Shown here piece by piece: positions 54,371-64,000 of a DNA stretch of 64,000 nt. The notes under the pieces are model-generated. The model saw nothing but the letters and a program-made list of their open reading frames with translations. It was not told the origin of the DNA and did no database searches. Position 1 is the first letter of the stretch, and each line of letters starts with the position of its first letter. The position numbers and the translations under genes are program-made. Where the stretch lies: positions 1,657,001 to 1,721,000 of the forward strand of contig JAFEUB010001215.1 in the NCBI GenBank assembly GCA_024529925.1, written 5' to 3'. The DNA comes from Ophthalmolycus amberensis (taxonomy: Eukaryota; Chordata; Actinopteri; Perciformes; Zoarcidae).

Positions 54371-57300
54371 CACGCTGCTGCACAGAGCGCCAACGCTTGT
54401 ATAGTATTAATTATCGTTAATATTATTTATTTATTCAGATGCATCGATACCGAAACATATTTCTGATATCAGTCAAAAACTGACTCAAATAGCTGAATCA
54501 GCTATCGGTGACGACATGCAGATCCGGTATTGGATACCAATATTTAAATAAATAACAATTCAGTACATTTTTATCTATGTATTTATTTGTCTAATTTTGT
54601 TTTTCAAAGTTAGGAAAGCAATGTTTAAGTCAAGCCTGATTTTTGCCTTAGACATATATTTCATGTATTTATTTATTACTGTGTTTATTTATACATTTAT
54701 GTTTACATACGTAGTATTGTAAAACGCTCACAATGCAAAAAATGCTGATGTTCGGCAGGTATAATGTTTACCACGCTCAACATCTTAGTTTAGCATGCTA
54801 ACGTTCGCTAATTACTTAGCTCTTTACACAATGTACAGCTGAGGCTGAAGTGAATGTTCATAGTTTTTTTGCAGGTATTGCTCATTGAGGTTTATGACAC
54901 GTTCAAGGGACAGTGTGTATGATTTGGTGGCATCTAGCCAAAATACCCCTCCGCTCGCCCCTCCCTTTTCAAGACTGTGGTAACGTTAGCAGCCGAGGGC
55001 AAAGCCGTGCTAACGCCGTTAGCATCACTTTGGGGGTGGATGTCTATGCCAAATTTCAAGGCAATTCATCCAATAGTTGTTGAGACATTTCACTCAAAAA
55101 CACAAAAATTAACCTCATGGTGGCAACTCAAGTAAAAGTTAGGGGATCATCAAAGTCATTAGGATTCATCCTTTGAGAATCATGGATGTCTGTACAAAAT
55201 GCCATGGCACTCCATTCAACAGTCTGGACCAAATTGGTGGACGGACCACCTACTATTTTTAGCATTGCTAAAAATGTACCATGACTTTACATAATATTAG
55301 AGGCTTCTGCCAGAAGTTGAGATGTATCCCTCACAACGTACACAACACCCACATTCTCAAAAACGTTATAAATAAACATCATTGACCATACATTTTTAAA
55401 TGATCTCTATTCCCTGTATGGTATTAATACTAGCAGTAGTACCTCAGGAGCAGTGTGACAGCTGAAATGAGACAGAAGAGATACTGTCTGTGTTTTATGC
55501 TTTTGTTATTTCCACATCGTCCTCATCAGAATAAGAAATGCATCCAATATCTTAATTTCTTTGTGGTTACATGAGGACGCGGTTATGCGGTTCTGTCTGT
55601 CACATGCAATTCAAGACAACAGACAAAGCCAAGGCCAGATACTTTTACCAGCTGCAAGAAGCATTTAAGGAAGATAAGGCTTGATTCGATGCAGCTGTAC
55701 GTTCCATGCAAGGGGTACATTCATGTAGTGCAAACAAAACAAGTGAAATAAAAGAAAATACTGCTCTCTAGACAGGAGTGCCAAGTGTTAAAAGCATGAC
55801 GGGAATCCAGGAAATTAGAAAAACTCCAAATTTGTTGATGGCTTAAGATAGTATCGAGGCTCTTTCACACATACATTCCGTAACATTAACTGAATAAATT
55901 GACTGAACTATTCTGGTAGAGGCAGCAGCTGCTCTTGTTCACATAACCAAGGCCTTGACACGATTGTAATGCTATGTGACCGTTCACACACCAACATCAG
56001 TGGACATTAGAGTCCTCTATAATGTCTGAAATTGCATGTAATTTCTTTCAGAGAGTGGGAGTATTGTGCATGCTGTGGTGACGCTTTCCCTCATGAAATT
56101 TACCAAATTATTTTTGATCATATTTTACGATAATTTTTGAAATTATTCTGATATTTAAAATGTTGAAAAAGGCGCAGCACATCTTCTCAGATACTAATAC
56201 AGATACTAGTGGGATTATCATCATTTAAAAAAAATGATGTCTGCAGGGTTTAAATCAGCCTCAGTAATCTCCAGTGTATCCAAAATCATGCAATGCACTT
56301 GACACATTACCATGATTTACTTATGACGTAGGGGTTTCTCTCCCTGATCTTGTTATTGTCCGATAGAGGGAATGTGCGGAATGCGAGTGTGTGAGGGAAC
56401 TCAGCCGGAGCTGACACTCGACATTAGATTCATGGGTGAAGATTGTGACCCAGGGCACTCTGGCGGAACGGAGAAAAAGAAGGACAGCAAAGCCAACGGG
56501 AGAGACGAGAATGGAGCAAAGGCCATAAAATGAAATGGGGTGTTTGATCTCCCCAAGACAGGTCACGTTTTACTGGTGGAGTGTCTACTCTGATGAGGAG
56601 CCTATGAAGGAATGGACACCTGCAGCTGCACCGAGCATTCACTATGGCCGCACAAAATGGAAAAGCAGACAGCTGCTCATTGTGATCTGTATATTTACTA
56701 ATCCCGCCACCGTTCTCTCTTCCCCCTCTTTTCTCTTCAAATTCTTTGAGCAACACACTCTGAAAACCTCACCAAAGTCGACACTCTTTGTCCAAAAGTT
56801 TCCTTGAGAGGCACTTGGTTTTACTCCGGGCCTCTGTTGTATCTTCAAATGCCTGTTTTCCTTTATTCTAATCGATGCACTCAGTGCAGTGGACGGGTAT
56901 CCGCCTGCAGACGCAAAATAAGAGCCTCTGAAATGAAAACTTTCCCCCCTCTCTTTCAGATGTCAATTGTATGTGGCTGTGTCTTAGTCTGGTTTACCTG
57001 TGGTTCTTTGATCATGACAGCATGCGACGGTGTTTGATTCCTGGGGTACTTTGACAGTTTGCAGGCTGGCAAAAGGCCCTCCAGTGTCTGAAGTTAGATC
57101 AGAGGAGACCGGGCCCTGAAAAGCAGGCGTCCAGCTGGGAGAAGATCAGAAGAGACACAAACTTTAGCGAGAGCCATTGTGAGGTACACAGCGGCTGCTG
57201 GCTCCCATAACTTTTTCTTTTGTATGTTTTTTTCATATTGCTCTCTTCTCCCTCTCTTATCTTCTGCTCAGAGTGTTGAATGGCTCAGTTAAAGGTCTGT

Positions 57301-58357
57301 CAGGTTTTTATCTGATTCTGACAATAAAGACACGCTGTATTTGTTCCCTTTCTCAGGTGTCTCTTGGGGTTTAAGGCTGGTCTGTCTGTGTGTGTGCGCA
57401 TTCACAATGGTGCGCCTCTCCTTTACAGAATAATGCCAGGAAGAAGTTGGAGTCAAAAATATTAAAGAGTAATTAAAAATAATATTATCTCCAACATTAC
57501 ATGCAGGCCAATGAACTTACCCAAGGCTTGTTCCAAGAGCATTTTTTCTATGAGTTAAATCAAATATGTGTGGATGAGTTTTTTGAGAGCCTTCAGTGAA
57601 ATGAACAGTACTGATCATTCATCTTAGCCACTGTAATTACTGGCCATATTAGCTAATGTATGAAATGATGTGATTATTTTACTAAGGAGCCTCCGTTGTG
57701 TACTCTGAGGAGATGCGCTCACGTTTGGTAAGTGTGGCAATGGTGCCCTCTAGTGGCGCAATAACAACCATCAAAAACATGCAAAAGGCAGGTGTTATTT
57801 ATGGATCTCAGGTTCAGTTACCGGTGGACTGGGGACTATGTTGGGTACTTTGAAATCTCAGGGGTCCCCAATAAATGAATGCCACCCTACAGGACGTATA
57901 GAAAAGCTTGCACACTGCAGGTATGAAATGCATTAAGACATATGGTTATTATTTACTTGTATGTAATATGTGTTGCATTTAATAATTCAAACTAGTTACA
58001 GATGAACATACATGTGCAGTTTTGTGTCACACATATCCTCAAAATGGGACCATAACTTACCAAATGAGCATCATGCTGTCTGGAAGAAGACTTGATTAGC
58101 GGTTTTGGATCATAAACTCATGTTGACAATATTTACTGAGAGGTTTAGGGTCATTTTAAGTTCGTCTTCTATACAATCGAATTTCTTTTAGCGACCACTG
58201 GAGTCGCCCCCCTGTCGGTTATTAGAAAGAATGCAAGTTCAAGGCACTTCTGCATTAGCTTCGCTTTCTTTCCAGAACCGGAACTTGTCCCCGCCGCATT
58301 TGTTCCTTCTCCTCGACTGTCAACGGTGCATTCAGGGTCTGCTCGTCCTCTGGAGAA
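54371..58357. other. Intergenic DNA upstream of akr1b1, no gene recognised
   Basis: Unique sequence to the right of the tandem array. Apart from the dispersed repeat at 54,735-55,275 I see no supported gene. The last few hundred bases should contain the akr1b1 promoter and 5' UTR; no clear TATA box was seen. Confidence 0.5.
54735..55275 (+). repeat. Dispersed teleost repeat copy
   Basis: Contains the phrases GCATGCTAACGTTCGCTAAT, CCAATAGTTGTTGAGACATT and GATTCATCCTTTGAGAATCA, which I recognise from a high-copy repeat of percomorph fishes. Its first part matches the reverse complement of 7555-7725. Confidence 0.65.
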
Positions 58358-61300
58358 ATGGCTACAACCGTGACACTAAACACCGGTGCACAAATGCCCA
58401 TCGTGGGACTGGGCACGTGGAAGGTGCGTTGTTGGTTCATATGCAATGTTTTGTTATCGATCGTTGGTTAAAAATTAACTCGTTACGCAAGACAGCTGAA
58501 CGTGCCAACAGGAAGCAACGAGTCGCCAAAACTACCGCTGACTTTCCTCAAAACAACAGCTAGATGTAGTGATATGAGTTCGGCAGTAACTGCATGCTGT
58601 TTCACGAGTAACTGTGGTGGATATTTTAGTTCAGTTTGGCTGATATAGAAACCGTGGCGAATGCATAGCAAGCAGCAGGTTCATGAAAACCCGTCCGTCG
58701 AGTGCAAATATCCTGGTTCAAGTTACGCTGCACAGACTGAGAGCTACGGTCAGCCTTATCTATTGCATGCTCTACTTTTATTCAGTGTGACCCAGATAAG
58801 TCACAATTACCTTAATTCAAGTGCTGTTGTGGACACCAACAATGCTGTTTACGGTCTTGCCTTTCTTTTTTTAGAAAGCTTTTTCCAGTCAGGATATAGC
58901 CCGATGTTTTGTGTACTTTAATCTCAGCAACATTACTTTCTGTAATTATTTGAGACTACTGCTGTTTCCTGCTTTACAGCATCTGTTTTCTTCCATGAAA
59001 TATCCAATTATAGTTGCAATTAGTATTGCCCAAAAAACAGATGGGGTGTAAATGCCCTTTTTTAATCAAACAGTCCCAATAGCTAAACTGGGGGACACAA
59101 TCAGGAACTAAATCTCTCTTTTAGCTGAGAGACAACGGCATTTGCGCGAAATTCTTATTTGAGTTACTCTGAAGCAAAATAATGCAAATCATGAGCTGTT
59201 CATATGCTGAATACTGACACCATATAAAAAAAAAGTATGTATGTTATGTCTGAGCCACAATAAGTAACCATCCCCGTCTTTTCCAGTCTCCCCCTGGCAA
59301 AGTCACAGAGGCGGTGAAAGCAGCCATCTCAGCGGGTTACCGGCTCATTGACGGAGCGTATGTCTACGAGAACGAGGCGGAGGTGGGAGAGGGTGCCCGG
59401 GCCATGATCAAGGACGGCGTGGTCAAGCGAGAGGATCTCTTCATTGTCAGCAAGGTGAGTTGTGGGTTCATAATGTACACATGCTTATTTCTTCCACAAA
59501 AAGGCTACGGAACCCATGTTGCCTGTTTATTTAGACATGCACGCTTGCTCGTTGACCTCCCAGTCCTTTTCATTGTTCTAGCTGTGGTGCACTTTTCATG
59601 AGAAGTCTATTGTGAGGCAAGGCTGCGAGAAGACCCTCAGTGACCTTAAACTGGACTACCTCGACCTCTTTCTCGTGCATTGGCCCATGGGTTTCAAGGT
59701 AGGCACAGTCTCGTGAGCATTGTGTGCATATATGAATCAGCAGGAATGTGCAGCCTCCACATTGTCAGTGTCGTAGTAATGTGGTGTAGACCTCGGGGGG
59801 CTGTTGATGCTTTTGTCACAGTTACAGGCCGGCAGTGAGCTTATACCTTTGGACAGCGCAGGAGAGACGATCAATGACGATACTTACTTCCTGGATACAT
59901 GGGAGGTGAGTTAAGCAGACAAACCTGTCGCAACCTGTCAAAACCTGTAAAAAGCTGTATGTGGTTCATGTTAGGATTAAAGAGCAGAATCATTGAATTG
60001 AAAGCTCATATGTCTCCATGTCATGTGACAAATGAGAGCTTTTTTAAGAGGCATAAATAGGGATTTATTATGAGCTACAGTTTCTAAACCAAAGCTCAGC
60101 CATGAGATGTTTTTTTTTTTTTTTTAATGGTCAATTTTTCAGGGAATGGAAGAGCTGGTGGACGCCGGCTTGGTCAAAGCTATCGGTGTCTCCAACTTCA
60201 ACAAGGACCAGATTGAAGCCATTCTCAACAAGCCAGGCCTCAAATACAAGCCTGCCGTTAACCAGGTACTCCCAAGACATTTGTATCACACGTAGTGATT
60301 ATTAAAAAAAAAAAAAAAAGACAAATTTGGTTTTCAATTAGTTGAATCTGTTGGGATGCCAGACACACACTGTGGCAATGTCTCCATGGGGCAGTAAGCC
60401 AGTCAGCTGTTTTTGAAGCTATATATAAACTACATGTGTGTGTGTGTGTGTGTGACACATTTCCCTTTTATTCTCAGTGCAGGGCTGCATCCCCAAATGT
60501 AGTAAAGTTGATTTTCTTTTGGAACAAAATGCAAAAAACAAACACTTTTTAGATTATTTAATTGACAGATTAATGTACCGGTAGTATCAAAATCGTTATC
60601 AGTTTGCAGCCCCTCTGAGCCACAAGAAAACAGATGCACGTCAAGATTGCTGTTCTTAAAGAGCAACGGGGCCATAATAGCATCATCCGTCTCGTATCAG
60701 GTCTGAGAAATAAATGTCCTGTGAATTCATAATGGGCCGCAGCAGTTTCCCCTCAGGCTGCACCAATTAGCTGAGGTGACCTTATATTCCTGCTGGTTTT
60801 CAGAACCATCCTTCACCAACAATGTCTTGCTTTGTTTCGCTGTTTATCCGATTAAAGCGCAGAACAAAGGACTCTCTTATATCGAATAGGAGCCAATTTA
60901 TCCCTAAAGACAACCATCAAATAACAGTACAGTCGGCAGTTTGAAGCCGACCATATACACTCCCCTTTTGCTTTTGAAATGCATCCTAAGAGTGGTGCGT
61001 TTGTCCCGCTAGGTGGAGTGCCACCCGTACCTGACCCAGGAGAAGCTGATCAACTACTGCCACTCTCAGGGCATCGCCGTGACGGCCTACAGCCCGCTGG
61101 GCTCCCCTGACAGACCCTGGTCAGTTGTGTCAAAATAACTCGAGACAGGACTTGTAACCGCACTGCTACAACATCACGACCAACCATTTTTTTTTGGAAA
61201 TGCTGATTCAGTATTATGTCTTTGGTTGGTTTCAACTTGTGACTGTTGTTCCTCTTTGTGAATGTAGTTTGTATGTGACATATTCTGTCCTGATTTACAC

Positions 61301-62175
61301 ATTATTTAATGACCTCTTGTTTTTATGGGGGTTTTTTGTGTCTTTTTTCACATCTGCCCACCTCTGTCGCAGTGTTTGATTCTAGTTAAGTTCATCCAGA
61401 GTTTAGCCCTTTTCTGAGGTATCTCCATTATTTTGTCCACCTTTTGACTGTCGGCAAAGTAGTGCAATGTGTGCAGGTGCTCTATATAGTACAGGATGAT
61501 GCATTTTTTATATTACAGGGCTAAACCTGAAGACGCCTCACTGCTGGAAGATCCGAACATTAAAGCCATAGCTGAGAAGCACAAGAAGACACCCGCTCAG
61601 GTACCACACTGAACTAAACACACTTTATATCGTGTTTGTGCTCACACAAGAAAAATAATGCTTGTTTCTCTTGAAGAAGAATGTGCAAATACCATGCACG
61701 TGGCCCTCAACTTGTAGTTCTGACCTTTTGATCACGTTCACATACCCGTTCTCCTTCACTGCCAGGTCCTGATCCGCTTCCACATCCAGAGGAAAGTGAT
61801 CGTGATCCCCAAGTCGATCACACCTCATCGCATTCAGGAGAATTTCCAGGTAATTTAGCTGTGGGACTTTTTCAGATGTTTTCCAGGATTAGCCCTCCAA
61901 TGTGTCTCACTTAACTTGGCTCCTGCATGAAGACTTGTTGTTTAAATCTCTGCAGGTGTTTGACTTTGAACTAACTGAGGAGGAAATCAAGACCATCGTA
62001 GGATTCAACAGGAACTGGAGAGCCTGTCCCATGCAATGGTGAGATCATATGTCCTTGTTTTCATTTATCTTTGTAATATTGTTCAGATGTCACGAGTCAA
62101 GCAATGTTTGTTTTCTGTTTTTCTCTCCATAGGAGCTTGAAGCACAAGGACTATCCATTCAGCACTGAGTTCTGA
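58358..62175 (+). CDS. akr1b1: Aldo-keto reductase family 1 member B (aldose reductase type), complete, 10 exons
   Basis: A cytosolic NADPH-dependent reductase of the AKR1B type, which reduces aldehydes and, in the polyol pathway, glucose to sorbitol. Exons: 58358-58423, 59287-59454, 59582-59698, 59828-59905, 60143-60265, 61013-61119, 61519-61600, 61766-61849, 61956-62038, 62133-62175. The sum is 951 bp, giving 316 residues plus stop, and the exon lengths match the mammalian AKR1B1 pattern I recall. All introns are GT-AG. The start follows GGAGAA and opens with the strand motif preceding GLGTW. The catalytic tetrad is complete: D44, Y49, K78, H111. Cofactor residues N161, Q184, Y210 and the IPKS motif (K263, S264) are present. 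At exon 4 an earlier AG would add two codons; the later one was chosen for length. Residues beside the active site (LIDGAYVYENE) differ from human HIDCAHVYQNE. Orthology to akr1b1 versus a fish-specific AKR1B paralogue needs a tree. Confidence 0.92.
60437..60453. repeat. (TG)n microsatellite in akr1b1 intron 5
   Basis: A short TG dinucleotide run within intron 5 (60,266-61,012), the longest stretch between coding exons near it. Confidence 0.85.
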
Positions 62176-63009
62176 AATGGAAAACAATACAGATGTTTAC
62201 ATTGGGGCACTGGAGTTTGCATCTCTTAGCTGCTCGCTTCACTATTTCTTAAGTGCAGTTTGCAAAATATGTGTGGCCTTGATTCAGAGTTTAATGTTAC
62301 GTTTCTCAGGAGAAATATTGACTTCTTCAGGAATCCATTTTGTCTCCACGAAAATCAGTTTTTCCTTTTATTAAATCCCAATTTGAGCCGCTCATTTGAC
62401 ACAGATCATGACCATGGGTATGAGTTTTGCGCTAGTATATTTGAGTGTTCATGTCTTTTCTATCAGCCAGCAGACAAGTGTCTTAGCTGATTTTTTATTT
62501 TTTTGCCGTCTTGGTGTCGAGTACATTCTAGAGTATTACTTTGCCGTCACTGACATTTCAAGTAACTGAAGAAGCTAAATGTGTGTCGCGTTCAGTCCAG
62601 ATTCACTCATTTTAAAGTGTAACAGCTCTGAGAACAGAATTAGCATGGACCTCAGTCATTGTATTATTTGTCGTTTTACAATTGGCACGTTTGAGGAAAA
62701 AAAAGTTTATTCTCATGAAAAATCAAATCTGTATTGAAGATGACACATTTTTCACAGCACAGATCTTTAAAGCACTCCTCATTTGACTGAACTTGTTTTT
62801 CCTTTATGTCAGCACTTATGAATGCAAATTAAAAACACTATTTACTCTGTCATCCCGAAGACAAGTCGAGGTATGTTCTGCTTTTTACAGAGTATTTCCC
62901 ATATTTACTTGTGAGTCATAGATGGCACTTTAACATCACGTGTATTAAACCCTGTTATGGAATTGTCACTTCCACTTCTCGTGGGAGCTGCTTTTTTGTT
63001 AAGCATTAA

Positions 63010-63015
63010 AATAAA
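63010..63015 (+). terminator. Probable akr1b1 polyadenylation signal
   Basis: AATAAA about 835 bp after the akr1b1 stop codon, in an AT-rich 3' UTR. The cleavage site would fall near 63,025-63,040. Confidence 0.6.
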
Positions 63016-63194
63016 GTCCTGTGGGAGAAAATATAACAAAGCATATTCTTCATAGCAGGTAGATTGCGTTCTGTGCTGGACCTCGAACCCTTTTTATTCT
63101 GACTTTGTTACAACGAGCAGCCTGCTTCAGTGACTACATTTATAGTGATCTCGCTCAATGTCTGTGCACCTCAACAGTGTGCACAAAAGATCAT

Positions 63195-63200
63195 TTTATT
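63195..63200 (-). terminator. Probable polyadenylation signal of the convergent AKR gene
   Basis: AATAAA on the minus strand about 200 bp beyond the stop codon of the second AKR gene. A second candidate lies at 63,241-63,246. Either would place the two convergent 3' ends within about 200 bp of each other. Confidence 0.5.
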
Positions 63201-63397
63201 CCACACAATCTACTTTCTTTCAAGACATTTCATTGAATTATTTATTTCAACAGTGAGCGTTACACAAAAATGACTCGGTAGAAACTTATGAAGATAATAA
63301 TTCAGGCACATTAGTTGGGTCGTAGTTTAATTGATATTGTAGATTTTGTATAAAAAAAGCTCGGTAGTTGATAGTTGTAGGCACGTTGTCTGATGAG

Positions 63398-63983
63398 CTA
63401 ATATTCGGCGTTCAGAGGGAAGTCTTTGTGTGTTGAGGCCCTGCACAGAAAATAAGAGGAACATGCTTTATTTAATAATTCTAATAAGTCCAGTAACCTG
63501 GTCCATAGCCTAAACTAATTCTGTGAAAGAGATATCGGGCATAATCTGATCTGCCAAAACTCACCAATCTAGTGAGAATGCTCTCTTCTCGGTGAAGCTC
63601 ATCAGGGTCTTCATGTCGTTTTCACTCAACTCGAAGTCAAACAACTAAAAGAGACGCACCAAAATAGATATAAGCCTACGTGTGATACGTCTCTTGAAAG
63701 TGTGTCGTCAGCTGTTGAACTTATTAAGATGAGCAAACCTGAAAATTTTCCTTGATGCGATGGGGGGTCGCTGACTTGGCTACGACAATCACGTTCCTCT
63801 GGATGTGGAACCGGAGGAGAACCTGGTGGGAAGTCGGCATTGTAAGCATTATTCAGGCATCTTACCGAACATCTTTGCACAACACTCTGCTGTTTAATTA
63901 CCTGTGCTGGAGTCTTGTTGTACTTGTCGGCTATGGCCTTGATCCTCGGTTCCTCCAGCAGAGAGGGATCATCAGAAGAAGCC
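63398..63983 (-). CDS. Second AKR1 family gene, last four exons (partial, runs off window)
   Basis: Four minus-strand exons align with exons 7-10 of the akr1b1 gene next door: 63902-63983 (82 bp), 63739-63822 (84 bp), 63565-63644 (80 bp, one codon shorter) and 63398-63440 (43 bp), all with GT-AG borders and matching phases. The encoded parts include DPSLLEEPRIKAIADKYNKT, FHIQRNVIVVAKSATPHRIK, FDFELSENDMKTLMSF and a C-terminus STHKDFPLNAEY with stop at 63,398-63,400. The usual IPKS cofactor motif reads VAKS: the Lys and Ser that grip the NADPH phosphate are kept and the Pro is changed. The C-terminal specificity loop differs strongly from its neighbour, so substrate preference probably differs. 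Exons 1-6, with the catalytic residues, lie beyond the window. AKR1B-like or another AKR1 subfamily cannot be decided here. Confidence 0.88.
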
Positions 63984-64000
63984 CTTTTGTAAATCCGAAC

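Noticed and set aside
58231..58563. 110-codon plus-strand frame overlapping the first akr1b1 exon
   Set aside because: It is in a different frame from the AKR start at 58,358 and reads through the exon 1 donor into the intron.
59314..59601. 95-codon plus-strand frame as a separate small AKR gene
   Set aside because: It is exon 2 of the ten-exon akr1b1 gene read through its donor into intron 2.

Overview
The window looks like teleost fish chromosomal DNA. It has intron-containing vertebrate genes with GT-AG splice sites, an L2/Maui-type LINE, hAT elements with 8-bp target duplications, and dispersed repeats of the kind common in percomorph fishes. No CRISPR array, operon or prokaryotic gene layout is present.

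Left part (1-18,456): mostly AT-rich intergenic or intronic DNA. I can support a probable internal coding exon on the minus strand (7797-8019, good acceptor and donor, gene not recognised), a copy of a dispersed teleost repeat (about 7555-7725), a 5'-truncated L2-like LINE with an uninterrupted 629-codon reverse-transcriptase frame (about 12,580-14,676), and several microsatellites.

Centre (18,457-54,370): the dominant structure is a head-to-tail array of four nearly identical units, three of about 9.13 kb and a last one of 8.53 kb. Each unit contains, in order: (i) a 1.21-kb non-autonomous hAT element with terminal inverted repeats and a perfect 8-bp target duplication; (ii) a broken retroviral gag fossil on the minus strand; (iii) AT-rich spacer; (iv) three tandem copies of a roughly 61-bp motif, each with a CRE/ATF-like TGACATCA core; (v) a long single-exon frame (721-924 codons) for a repetitive coiled-coil protein I do not recognise, ending in a lysine-rich aromatic tail; (vi) a 462-bp foldback palindrome; (vii) a dispersed-repeat tail, an A/(TA)n tract and a GC-rich retroelement-like block. 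Copy 1 of the gene carries a +1 frameshift, copies 2 and 3 are open (924 and 923 codons), and copy 4 has lost exactly one internal 606-bp (202-residue) repeat.

Right part (54,371-64,000): a dispersed repeat, about 3 kb without recognisable genes, then a complete ten-exon aldo-keto reductase gene of the AKR1B (aldose reductase) type on the plus strand (58,358-62,175; 316 residues, all catalytic residues present). It is followed tail-to-tail by the last four exons of a second AKR1 gene on the minus strand, cut by the window edge. The two 3' ends lie within about 200 bp of each other.

The coiled-coil array is the best candidate for something undescribed: an actively rearranging, lineage-restricted tandem gene family next to the akr1b cluster.
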